The position numbers were made by a program, and so were the translations under genes. Shown here piece after piece: positions 48,701-59,780 of a DNA stretch of 64,000 nucleotides (positions within the stretch are counted from its first letter, which is position 1; every line of letters begins with the position of its first letter). Origin of the DNA: Piscicola geometra (taxonomy: Eukaryota; Annelida; Clitellata; Hirudinida; Piscicolidae); assembly GCA_943735955.1 (NCBI GenBank), contig OX030963.1, positions 107,501 through 171,500 on the forward strand. The letters run 5' to 3'. Under the pieces are notes generated by a model. The model did no database searches. It was not told the DNA's origin and saw nothing but the letters and a program-made list of their open reading frames with translations.

Positions 48701-50263
48701 TCACCACTGCATCACCACTGCCTCATCAGCACTGCATCACCACTGCCTCATCAGCACTGCATCACCACTGCCTCATCAGCACTGCATCACCACTGCCTCA
48801 TCAGCACTGCATCACCACTGCCTCATCAGCACTGCATCACCACTGCCTCATCAGCACTGCATCACCACTGCCTCATCAGCACTGCCTCATCAGCACTGCC
48901 TCATCAGCACTGCATCACCACTGCCTCATCACCACTGCATCACCACTGCCTCATCAGCATTGCATCACCACTGCCTCATCAGCACTGCATCACCACTGCC
49001 TCATCAGCACTGCATCACCACTGCCTCATCAGCATTGCATCACCACTGCCTCCTCAGCACTGCATCACCACTGCCTCATCAGCATTGCATCACCACTGCC
49101 TCATCAGCACTGCATCACCACTGCCTCATCAGCACTGCATCACCCCTGCCTCATCAGCACTGCTTCACCACTGCCTCATCAGCACTGCATCACCACTGCC
49201 TCATCAGCACTGCATCACCACTGCCTCATCAGCACTGCATCACCACTGCCTCATCAGCACTGCATCACCACTGCCTCATCAGCACTGCATCACCACTGCC
49301 TCATCAGCATTGCATCACCACTGCCTCATCACCACTGCATCACCACTGCCTCCTCAGCATTGCATCACCACTGCCTCATCTGCATTGCATCACCACTGCC
49401 TCATCAGCACTGCATCACCACTGCCTCATCAGCACTGCATCACCACTGCCTCATCAGCACTGCATCACCACTGCCTCATCACCACTGCCTTCTCAGCATT
49501 GCATCACCACTGCCTCCTCAGCACTGCATCACCACTGCCTCATCAGCATTGCATCACCACTGCCTCATCAGCACTGCATCACCACTGCCTCATCAGCACT
49601 GCATCACCACTGCCTCATCAGCACTGCATCACCACTGCCTCATCAGCACTGCATCACCACTGCCTCATCAGCATTGCATCACCACTGCCTCATCAGCATT
49701 GCATTACCACTGCCTCATCAGCATTGCATCACCACTGCCTCATCAGCATTGCATCACCACTGCCTCATCAGCAATGCATCACCACTGCCTCATCAGCACT
49801 GCATCACCACTGTCTCATCAGCATTGCATCACCACTGCCTCATCAGCACTGCATCACCACTGCCTCCTCAGCATTGCATCACCACTGCCTCATCAGCACT
49901 GCATCACCACTGCCTCATCAGCACTGCCTCATCACCACTGCCTCATCAGCATTGCATCACCACTGCCTCATCAGCACTGCATCACCACTGCCTCATCAGC
50001 ACTGCATCACCACTGCCTCATCACCACTGCATCACCACTGCAGACCTCAGAACTCGACGATGGCTTTCACCTCCTTCACGGCCACCCTGCAAGGCATTCT
50101 CATCCAAATCCACAGGTGACCGCAGGCATTTATGAGACTTGAGCGGCTTCATGGCGCTACTGATGGTGATGACATCATCACCACTGACAGGTGTATCTTG
50201 CAGGTGCTCACCTGTGAGAGGGTCTTCATTGTGCTCACTCAAGCCATCAAGGTGCTGCTGCTG

Positions 50264-50334
<71 letters not shown>

Positions 50335-53300
50335 GCTACCATTACCCAGTGCTTGTCAGTGCTCTTCAGCAACTGTCCATACCAGCGCCTGGAGACAGGC
50401 CTGCTTAGCAACTGCTTGCGTCTCATCAAGCCTCTTCTTAGCAACCGCAGTGAGTTGCGATGCTTAAAAAACTTTCAAATCACTCATCTTGTTCACCGAT
50501 CTCGCCTTCAATCTCAACCTTATCTCTCTTCCAATCTCAACCTTATCTCTCTTTCAATCTCAACCTTATCTCTCTTTCAATCTCAACCTTATCTCTCTCT
50601 CAATCTCAACCTTATCTCTCTTCCAATCTCAACCTTATCTCTCTTTCAATCTCAACCTTATCTCTCTCTCAATCTCAACCTTATCTCTCTTTCAATCTCA
50701 ACCTTATCTTTCTTCCAATCTCAACCTTATCTCTCTTTCAATCTCAACCTTATCTCTCTCAATCTCAACCTTATCTCTCTTCCAATCTCAACCTTATCTC
50801 TCTCTCAATCTCAACCTTATCTCTCTCTCAATCTCAACCTTATCTCTCTTTCAATCTCAACCTTATCTCTCTTCCAATCTCAACCTTATCTCTCTCTCAA
50901 TCTCAACCTTATCTCTCTCAATCTCAACCTTATCTCTCTCTCAATCTCAACCTTATCTCTCTCTCAATCTCAACCTTATCTCTCTTTCAATCTCAACCTT
51001 ATCTCTCTTTCAATCTCAACCTTATCTCTCTTTCAATCTCAACCTTATCTCTCTTCCAATCTCAACCTTATCTCTCTTCCAATCTCAACCTTATCTCTCT
51101 TTCAATCTCAACCTTATCTCTCTCTCAATCTCAACCTTGTCTCTCTTTCAATCTCAACCTTATCTCTCTTCCAATCTCAACCTTATCTCTCTCTCAATCT
51201 CAACCTTATCTCTCTTTCAATCTCAACCTTATCTCTCTTCCAATCTCAACCTTATCTCTCTTCCAATCTCAACCTTATCTCTCTTTCAATCTCAACCTTA
51301 TCTCTCTCAATCTCAACCTTGTCTCTCTTTCAATCTCAACCTTATCTCTCTTCCAATCTCAACCTTATCTCTCTTTCAATCTCAACCTTATCTCTCTCAA
51401 TCTCAACCTTATCTCTCTCTCAATCTCAACCTTATCTCTCTTTCAATCTCAACCTTATCTCTCTTTCAATCTCAACCTTATCTCTCTCTCAATCTCAACC
51501 TTATCTCTCTTTCAATCTCAACCTTATCTCTCTTCCAATCTCAACCTTATCTCTCTCTCAATCTCAACCTTATCTCTCTCTCAATCTCAACCTTATCTCT
51601 CTTTCAATCTCAACCTTATCTCTCTTTCAATCTCAACCTTATCTCTCTTCCAATCTCAACCTTATCTCTCTTTCAATCTCAACCTTATCTCTCTTCCAAT
51701 CTCAACCTTGTCTCTCTTTCAATCTCAACCTTATCTCTCTCTCAATCTCAACCTTATCTCTCTTTCAATCTCAACCTTATCTCTCTTTCAATCTCAACCT
51801 TATCTCTCTTTCAATCTCAACCTTATCTCTCTTCCAATCTCAACCTTATCTCTCTCTCAATCTCAACCTTATCTCTCTCTCAATCTCAACCTTATCTCTC
51901 TTTCAATCTCAACCTTATCTCTCTTTCAATCTCAACCTTATCTCTCTTCCAATCTCAACCTTATCTCTCTTTCAATCTCAACCTTATCTCTCTTCCAATC
52001 TCAACCTTATCTCTCTTTCAATCTCAACCTTATCTCTCTCTCAATCTCAACCTTATCTCTCTTTCAATCTCAACCTTATCTCTCTTCCAATCTCAACCTT
52101 ATCTCTCTCTCAATCTCAACCTTATCTCTCTCTCAATCTCAACCTTATCTCTCTTTCAATCTCAACCTTATCTCTCTTTCAATCTCAACCTTATCTCTCT
52201 TCCAATCTCAACCTTATCTCTCTTCCAATCTCAACCTTATCTCTCTCTCAATCTCAACCTTATCTCTCTATTCTTTTCTCATCTCGACTCACATCGACGC
52301 AGACGTAGGCGTGCAAGTGGCAGCGTTGGGAAGTGTGAACAGCTTGTTGAGTGGACAGACGGGTCTGTCTCAAGTGCAGGCATTTGTGGAGGGGAAGGAA
52401 GAGGGAGGGAGGGAAGGGTGGATAGTAGATTTGTGTGTGTCGTTGTTGCAAGAAAAGGTGCCATGGAGCAGAAGCAAGAGAAACAAACGACCTGCCACCT
52501 TCTCCCATTCCCACCTCCTCCTACTCTATCCTCTACCTCCCTACTCCGATGACTCATCAGAGGTGACGTCATCGGATGCGGAGCAGGGTGCATGCTCGCT
52601 GCATCCAGTTCCTGTACGCCTCGAGGGGCTGAAGCTGCTGAGTACTCTCTCCAGGTGCTTCTTTCCGGTAGTCAGGTGCTGATGATGATGTTCTTACTCG
52701 TGATGATGATGATGATGATGAGAATACTGATGACGTTTTTACAGTGAAAGACTGGAAACGATGCACTCGTTGTTGTTATACTGCCTCGCCGACTCCTCCC
52801 CCTTCATTCTTCTCTACGCCGCCAAGGTCGCTTCATCGTCATCAACTTCATAATCTTTATTATTATTATTATCTTATTATTTATTTATAATCTTTATTTT
52901 CCTCAAAGAATCCTGTAACTTTTTCACACACAAAATCTCCTATATTAATAATCTTCTCATTTTTTTCTACTTCTCTCTCACCTTTCTCAAACCCCCATGC
53001 AATCTTCCTCTTATTCTTCAGTGGTTGGAGTGTCTGTCGACCTGCATGCTTGAGAGCCAGTCCGTCAGCACGCAGCAGGTTCTTCTTCTCATTCACCTTC
53101 TTCAGTGTCTTCTACTTCTTCAATACTTTCTTAATCATCAGCATCGCCACCTGATAACCATCCTTCCAGGCACTTCACATCTGGTCTTCCTTGTTGGAGG
53201 GTTCTTTGCAGAAAATCCTTTCCACCTGTCCTGATCACATGGTTACCTTTAATCACCTTTGTACCATGAACTAGTGCGTGCATGCAGTTGTTCCCTGGTC

Positions 53301-55835
53301 GCATATGACTTTGTACTTGCAGGTGAAGATGGCAGTAGTGCAGAGTGTGGGCTGCATGGGAGAGGAGGTACATCAGGCACTGCCAGTTAGTGAAGCTTTT
53401 TAGAACCTCAGAAATTATTCTTGTATTTCTAGCATGAGACTTCATCACGTGGCAGACCAGTAAGGGCATCTACTGCCTCTCCATGGTGATAGGTCTCTCT
53501 TCCACAGCCAACAACGACTACATCCTGACAGGAGCCCTAGATGCTCTTTCCAAACTGGTCACTTACCATCATCTCCTCGAGGTGCGTCATGGCTGTCATC
53601 AGTGCATGCATGCTGAAGATTGCAGTTTCAACTTGCTGTGCCCTCTCTACAGGACAGCTGCTTCGTGACAGACGCGTGCGACAACATCGCAGGGGCTTGT
53701 TGCCATAGTAACCTCAACGTCGTCCTCAAAGCTGTTCTCGCTCTCAACAACCTCACCGACTCACTCGAGCCACTTGAAAGGTGCTTCCATTTAATTCCAT
53801 TTCCATCACTCTTTGTTTCATTGTGCTTCCATTTAATTCCATTTCCATCACTCTTTGTTTCATTGTGCTTCCATTTAATTCCATTTCCATCACTCTTTGT
53901 TTCATTGTGCTTCCATTTAATTCCATTTAATTCCATTTCCATCACTCTTTGTTTCATTGTGTTTCCATTTAATTCCATTTCCATCACTCTTTGTTTCATT
54001 GTGCTTCCATTTAATTCCATTTCCATCACTCTTTGTTTCATTGTGCTTCCATTTAATTCCATTTCCATCACTCTTTGTTTCATTGTGCTTCCATTTAATT
54101 CCATTTCCATCACTCTTTGTTTCATTGTGCTTCCATTTAATTCCATTTCCATCACTCTTTGTTTCATTGTGCTTCCATTTAATTCCATTTAATTCCATTT
54201 CCATCACTCTTTGTTTCATTGTGCTTCCATTTAATTCCATTTCCATCACTCTTTGTTTCATTGTGCTTCCATTTAATTCCATTTAATTCCATTTCCATCA
54301 CTCTTTGTTTCATTGTGCTTCCATTTAATTCCATTTAATTCCATTTCCATCACTCTTTGTTTCATTGTGCTTCCATTTAATTCCATTTCCATCACTCTTT
54401 GTTTCATTGTGCTTCCATTTAATTCCATTTCCATCACTCTTTGTTTCATTGTGCTTCCATTTAATTCCATTTCCATCACTCTTTGTTTCATTGTGCTTCC
54501 ATTTAATTCCATTTCCATCACTCTTTGTTTCATTGTGCTTCCATTTAATTCCATTTAATTTAATTTCCATCACTCTTTGTTTCATTCTGTGATGACGTCA
54601 CAGTGAATTGCTCGACGCCTCCTCCCTCTGCAAACTGCTCGAGGCATGTCTTCACGTGTGTTCAAGTCATGACAAGGCTCGTGCCAAGGCTCTTCGTTGC
54701 CTTGGTAACCTCGTGCGGTAGGTGCTTGTGTGCTTGGAAGGATGTTGCTGAGGATGATTGAGATTGATGTACACAGGCACGCAGCAGAAGAAGAGATGGC
54801 TTGGGAGAAACACCTTATAAACGCCTGTGCCAGCCTCAACAAACACATGCTCCACTCCGCTGTCAAGGTTATTTTTTGTGTTCTTATCTGTCTGTCTGTA
54901 TACATACATACATGTATGTGTTACTGATTGACTTGAAGCTACTTAGGATTTACGTCGCGATAATATTCTTCATTGCATCGTATGTGTTAATGCTTAGGTC
55001 TTGAAGCCTACTTCCACGTTTATGCACCACGCAGGTGCGCTGGAATGCATGTTATGGCGTGGGCAAACTGTTAGGCAATCGGAAAGCCTTTGTTTTTCTG
55101 CCAGCCTCTCTCGTTGTACGTTTTTCTTCTTTTCTCATTAAGAGCAGTCATAATGCAACTCCACGTTATTCTGCAGGACGATGCCATGAAAGCGCTTGTG
55201 AAGACACTGAAGAACGTGAAGAACATTAAGGTGATAAGGCACATGGAGCACTAGATTATTCATCATGACCATTATTCACTAACTGAGGCTGAACTGCCAT
55301 TGCAGGTGAAGATCAGTGCTTTAAGCGCCCTGTGCGTGCCCAAGGAAAGGTCATTGCTCGGCGAGGGAGAGTGGTACATTGAGGTGGTGGGGATGCTGTG
55401 GAAAGATCTTCTTTTGAGTGAACAGCTAAGTCTCAGTCCTCTGGAAGCTTCTCACAAAGACACATATGTTCTCAAGGTGCCGATTTTAAACTTTTTGTAT
55501 GATGATGTTGAGATCAGTGTTGACCACTAAAATATTCACTACAGCTGTACCAAGCCTTCTACAACCTTTTATGCTTGCTTGATTCGAGAGAGGTCGTAGC
55601 AATAGTTGAGTGCATAAAAGAAGAAGGAAAACCGTGGAAAGAGCAGGTGGACAGATACTTAACAGGGTTGGAGGTCTCAAAATCTATGACTTGTGGTGAT
55701 GATGAAGATACAAAAAGTTCTGAGCTGAAGGGGGCGGTGAAAAGACTGGCAGATCACTTAGAAGGGCTTCAAGAAACTTCACCAAATTTGAAAGAAGACA
55801 TTCACTTTCTCAGAGAAGCACTTTGTTACACATGA
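43906..55835 (+). CDS. HEATR6: HEAT repeat-containing protein 6
   Basis: Twenty-four exons join in phase to 1097 residues: 43906-44100, 44202-44312, 44501-44575, 45296-45453, 45629-45701, 45814-45933, 46065-46160, 47016-47459, 47523-47713, 50044-50115, 50191-50251, 50350-50449, 52303-52654, 52745-52826, 53022-53078, 53323-53385, 53465-53581, 53653-53780, 54604-54717, 54777-54867, 55035-55112, 55177-55230, 55306-55476, 55545-55835. HEATR6 hallmarks are KVRIACLTCLHLSIK-VIEKK then IVFGYWGQLLP, NLNVVLKAVLALNNLTD, RAKALRCLGNLVR, VRWNACYGVGKLLGN and VKISALSALCVP. Exon 8 carries a basic linker (KKTPARRKRSK). Human HEATR6 is about 1180 residues; its function is poorly defined. Least certain are the donor at 44576 and the acceptors before 45296 and 53465. 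Confidence 0.9.
44727..45255. repeat. 20-bp minisatellite CTCTGCTGCAGTACAATGCA in HEATR6 intron 3
   Basis: About 26 copies; all but the first two or three and the last are identical. Each holds a CTGCAG palindrome. Confidence 0.97.
45460..45602. repeat. TGTATGTATGTGTGTGTGTTTTG repeat
   Basis: TG/TATG-rich repeats in HEATR6 intron 4, beginning six bases after the GTTAGT donor. Confidence 0.9.
45710..45770. repeat. (GAT)n in HEATR6 intron 5
   Basis: Pure GAT triplets. Confidence 0.9.
46161..47010. repeat. Minisatellite of about 52 bp in HEATR6 intron 7
   Basis: About 16 copies of CACTTATTATCAACAGCATA plus AAAACATCATCTTCACCGTC and (ATC)n. The array starts at the donor GTCATC and runs to the acceptor. 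Confidence 0.95.
47714..50043. repeat. 25-bp minisatellite occupying all of HEATR6 intron 9
   Basis: About 90 copies of TCATCAGCACTGCATCACCA plus CTGCC. The intron starts GTGCATCACCACTGCC and ends CATCACCACTGCAG, so both donor and acceptor are variants of the unit. Confidence 0.97.
50256..50337. repeat. (CTA)n in HEATR6 intron 11
   Basis: Pure CTA triplets between CTGCTGCTG and CTGCTACC. Confidence 0.95.
50505..52270. repeat. 23-bp minisatellite in HEATR6 intron 12
   Basis: About 76 copies of TCAATCTCAACCTTATCTCT plus CTT, CTC or TCC, with a few 19-bp units. Confidence 0.97.
53781..54590. repeat. 42-bp minisatellite starting at the donor of HEATR6 intron 18
   Basis: About 18 copies of GTGCTTCCATTTAATTCCAT plus TTCCATCACTCTTTGTTTCATT; some units carry an extra TTAATTCCAT. 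The first unit begins at the first intron base. Confidence 0.97.
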
Positions 55836-56633
55836 TAACATCAATAAAATCATCAACACTTGCCTTGCTTTCTTGCATCCAGCTTACTTTATATCAAGCA
55901 ACTCACATTACAACTATTTAAAATTTACTTAACTTCAGAATTAACATTACGGTTTTGCATTCAATTCATATAAAGGATAGTCATATTTACTTGGTGAAGC
56001 CCCCTGTGTAAGGCGCACTCATTGTTTCAAAGTCGCAAATAGACTTAAAATCGCTTAAAATGGCTTTTTCTATAAATCCTCTTCATGACAACGCTTCCAA
56101 AATTTTAATAAATGAAATTTTGATTCTCTCATTAAAAAGACCATTGTAAAGGTAGGATAAAGTTTGTGAAGGATTAAATTATAATTTGTCTAGAAATATT
56201 GTTCTTAAAGGCGATGTATTAGAATCTTTCTAGATTTATTTCTATTGGTGGGTTGAAACAATGTTATTTGCATATGTTTTTATGCTATTTTGGGGCCGAT
56301 TTCGATGGTTTACAAATGGAGCAGTGAAAAAGATATTTGAGCATTTAGACGCTCCCGTGCGATTGATATTTGTAATCAGACGTCAAAAATGTTTACAACG
56401 ACATCATGAGCATAAGTATATCTATAATCATTATAGATAGTATAATGAATTTATAATAATACCAACACTCACCGGTCTTTGCTGTAGCCATCATACAGCT
56501 ACCATTAAAACTTCAAATTTACTTCCGTTTTAAAAAGTTATAAATAGTTATGAATAAAAGTTATATTTTGATCTATATATTGAATGATGAAAGCTGTAAA
56601 CCGCTACTTATTTTTATTTGTATGGTCTGTATG
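55836..56633. other. AT-rich intergenic segment after HEATR6
   Basis: AATAAA just after the HEATR6 stop (near 55849) is the likely polyadenylation signal. The remainder shows no coding segment. Confidence 0.6.
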
Positions 56634-56733
56634 GGCGCATTGTTTAATTCTCCTTAAATCTTACATCATAAATCTCTGGTGCATCCATCGGATTGATAGT
56701 TTTAAGAAGAAATAAACAACGCCATTTTAGATA

Positions 56734-58217
56734 ATGTCGGATGTAAACAAAGTTGTTTTAAACTGTTTATCAAATATAGTTGTAAAGGAAATTTCGGGGT
56801 TAAATAATAATTTTGAGGCTATCGTTAATATTTTTAATTCAAATAAAGTTGTTTTTAATCTTGGCTTTAATATATTGTCCGAGGATTCTACCGAGGAATC
56901 TTCTAATGAGCTTGATTCAAGCTTGATTGAAGCTAAAAAAGCTTTTAAAGAAGGTTTCTGGTCACTATGCGACTGGGATTTTAAATCCCATTTTTGCATG
57001 AATAAAACTACATTCGAGGTAATTTTAAAAAATGATTTTTGATTAAGCTATACAATTTATAAATATTTTTATATTTATAAATACATTTATACAGTTTATA
57101 AATGTATTTCTCATAAAGAGACTTTTGGGTATGCTTGGTAGGGAGAAGGATCAAGTCAACAGAGGTAGACACCCTATTGACATAAAACAAGCTGCAATGG
57201 TGATGGTTTGGACTCTGCCAAATCAGGAATCTTTTAGAGGCATAGCTCTTCGATTTCGGTTGGACATTGGAAATGCCCATCGTGTCTGTCTACGGATGTG
57301 CGGGCTTGTAAATGAAAACAATGCCAAGTTTATTCGATGGCCTTCTGGTGGGTGTGTTTGTAGGAATTCAACTTTTTAAGATGATTCTTATCTTACTTTA
57401 CATTTTTAACTTTTTTCAAAAGAATTAGAAATGCAGAAAGTGGTGGCTGGATTTGCCAGTTTAAGGAAAAAGCCTTTTCCTGATGTTTGTGGTTGTGTCG
57501 ATGGAACCCATATTCCTATAAAGAAACCACAAGCAGACAGTATAAGTTATTACAATAGGAAAGGCTTCTACTCCATCTTATTACAGGTTAGTTATGTGAA
57601 TAACTTGTTATGAAGCAACAATTTTTTAAGAAGACTGATAATTCTTATTTTTTTCAATATTTATTAGATTATAATTGATCATGAGATGAAGATACTGGAT
57701 GCATATTCTGGCTGGCCTGGATCCACTCATGATGCCAGAGTTTGGGCTTGCAGTCCTATTTACTCAAATCTAAAGAACAACATTATTCCCAAAAAAGGAC
57801 ACATTCTAGGCGACTGTGCATGCCCCATCAAAGTTTTCCTTATGTCACCTTATCGGGATAATGGCCGCTTAGATGAGAGAAAAAGAAATTTTAATAAGAG
57901 GTTGAGCTCAACAAGAGTAGTAGTTGAACAAGCCTATGGCCTTTTGAAAGGTATTTGCTCTTTGTACAAATTTGCACAATAAATTACTTATTTTATTGCT
58001 TTTAGGAGGGTTCAGAAGATTGAAATATGTTGATGTGGCAACCCCCGAGACAGCTTCAATAATGGTTCAACTGCTTGCTGTCTGCATAATTTGTGTCTTG
58101 TGTCCAATGACTTTTTTTGGAACAGAAGAAAGCAGCAGTGAAGCTTTTAACGACACAGGACCAAATGAGTTGAGGGCCAGCAGCAAAAGGGACATGATTG
58201 CCCTGATGCTTGAGTAA
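56734..58217 (+). CDS. PIF/Harbinger transposase (HARBI1-like)
   Basis: Five exons in phase give 390 residues: 56734-57018, 57119-57347, 57423-57586, 57668-57950, 58006-58217. The DDE nuclease core is present: first Asp in CGCVDGTHIPI, second in GWPGSTHDARVW, Glu in VVVEQAYGLLKG, then GFRRLKYVDVATPETAS. The usual Harbinger C-terminal motif ACCLHNLC is encoded here too, but in another frame, so the called frame reads VQLLAVCIICVLCP; a later 5-bp difference from the inverted copy restores the frame. The protein may therefore be damaged near its end. Harbinger elements normally also encode a Myb/SANT-type partner, which is not intact here. Confidence 0.85.
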
Positions 58218-58383
58218 TTTTTATTAATTTTATTAGAATAGACAATAAAGTTATGTTCGACTAAACCTTTTGTTAATAAAAATATTAAAAACTCGTTTTA
58301 CACATATGTTTATTAACAAAAAAACTTGATTTATACATATATTTATTCACAATAATCAAACAATTAATTAAGTTTATCAATGA

Positions 58384-58556
58384 GGCGATTCAGGGTTTCA
58401 TTGGTCCTCTCATTGGCCTGTTGAATGGTCTCAGTCATTCTATTAATAGCCTGAATTAATATATAAAAAAACATTATGAAGATTCACTTCAACTTACTTG
58501 AGTCAACATATATTGGTCTTATTTTAGGATCTCCCATTATCAAAATCGTCTTATTT
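58384..58556 (-). pseudogene. Small second Harbinger frame, coiled-coil remnant (left arm)
   Basis: On the minus strand, MGDPKIRPIYVDS is followed by a GTAAGT donor, and after an acceptor by a helix ending RTNETLNRLIDKLN and a stop. The two pieces are out of phase by one base. The same arrangement is at 59463-59636. It may be a remnant of the second Harbinger protein. Confidence 0.35.
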
Positions 58557-58828
58557 TATCACGAACTAAAAGTAAAAGCCAATGGGCTACAACTTATTTG
58601 GAATAAACTTTTTTTTAAATTTGTTGAGTTTTACTCGATTTTTAAAATATTCTAAATAAAACTAATATAATTATCCTAGTAATTACTTTATATAATTATA
58701 TTAAGTAATTACGAAAACCCATTCTTACTTACTACTTTTGATAGCTAACCTACATAATAACCTACATAGTTTTGATTGGATGTAGTTCTATTTATACATC
58801 AATAAATCGTATCAATCCGTCTTTGTTT

Positions 58829-58989
58829 GGGCGCATTGTTTAATTCATTCGATGTAAACAATCGGTACATCCAATGCGTTTTGAACGTTGTTTAATTCAT
58901 CCGGGTGTGTCGTGAAGGGCGTTGTTTAATTCTTCACTACATAACTCGATGTACATCACATCAATCATAAACAAAGACGGATTGATACG
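58829..58989. repeat. Palindrome loop, about 140-bp repeat M plus inverted flank
   Basis: Starts GGGCGCATTGTTTAATTC. CGTATCAATCCGTCTTTGTT at 58809-58828 is repeated inverted at about 58970-58989, just before the N run. The internal segment recurs inverted at 61371-61513. Confidence 0.8.
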
Positions 58990-59189
58990 NNNNNNNNNNN
59001 NNNNNNNNNNNNNNNNNNNNNNNNNNNNNNNNNNNNNNNNNNNNNNNNNNNNNNNNNNNNNNNNNNNNNNNNNNNNNNNNNNNNNNNNNNNNNNNNNNNN
59101 NNNNNNNNNNNNNNNNNNNNNNNNNNNNNNNNNNNNNNNNNNNNNNNNNNNNNNNNNNNNNNNNNNNNNNNNNNNNNNNNNNNNNNNNN
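58990..59189. other. Assembly gap of 200 N
   Basis: Exactly 200 N. The left flank ends GATTGATACG and the right flank begins ACGATTTATTGATG; the palindrome predicts GATTGATACGATTTATTGATG here. Confidence 0.99.
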
Positions 59190-59462
59190 ACGATTTATTG
59201 ATGTATAAATAGAACTACATCCAATCAAAACTATGTAGGTTATTATGTAGGTTAGCTATCAAAAGTAGTAAGTAAGAATGGGTTTTCGTAATTACTTAAT
59301 ATAATTATATAAAGTAATTACTATGATAATTATATTAGTTTTATTTAGAATATTTTAAAAATCGAGTAAAACTCAACAAATTTAAAAAAAAGTTTATTCC
59401 AAATAAGTTGTAGCCCATTGGCTTTTACTTTTAGTTCGTGATAAAATAAGACGATTTTGATA

Positions 59463-59636
59463 ATGGGAGATCCTAAAATAAGACCAATATATGTTGACTC
59501 AAGTAAGTTGAAGTGAATCTTCATAATGTTTTTATATATATTAATTCAGGCTATTAATAGAATGACTGAGACCATTCAACAGGCCTATGAGAGGACCAAT
59601 GAAACCCTGAATCGCCTCATTGATAAACTTAATTAA
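59463..59636 (+). pseudogene. Small second Harbinger frame, coiled-coil remnant (right arm)
   Basis: ATG at 59463, donor GTAAGT at 59503, acceptor TTAATTCAG before 59550, then a 28-codon helix (INRMTETIQQAYERTNETLN) and TAA. The phases disagree by one base, as in the left arm. Confidence 0.35.
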
Positions 59637-59780
59637 TTGTTTGATTATTGTGAATAAATATATGTATATATCAAGTTTTTTTGTTAATAAAAATGTGTAA
59701 AACGAGTTTTTAATCATTTTATTAACAAAAGGTTTAGTCGAACATAACTTTATTGTCTATTCTAATAAAATTAATAAAAA

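Larger units (their letters stand above)
56634..58828 (+). mobile_element. PIF/Harbinger DNA transposon, left arm of a large palindrome
   Basis: Begins with GGGCGCATTGTTTAATTC and encodes a Harbinger transposase. The same sequence, inverted and slightly diverged, occupies 59190-61370. Confidence 0.85.

Noticed and set aside
47539..50142. Three overlapping frames of 667-867 codons with ASPLPHQHCITT-type repeats
   Set aside because: All three frames of the 25-bp array in HEATR6 intron 9 are open; this is an effect of the unit lacking stops.
50353..52682. Frames of 650-740 codons with SISTLSLFQSQPYLS-type repeats
   Set aside because: Translation of the 23-bp intron array; only the 3' exon 52303-52654 is genuine.
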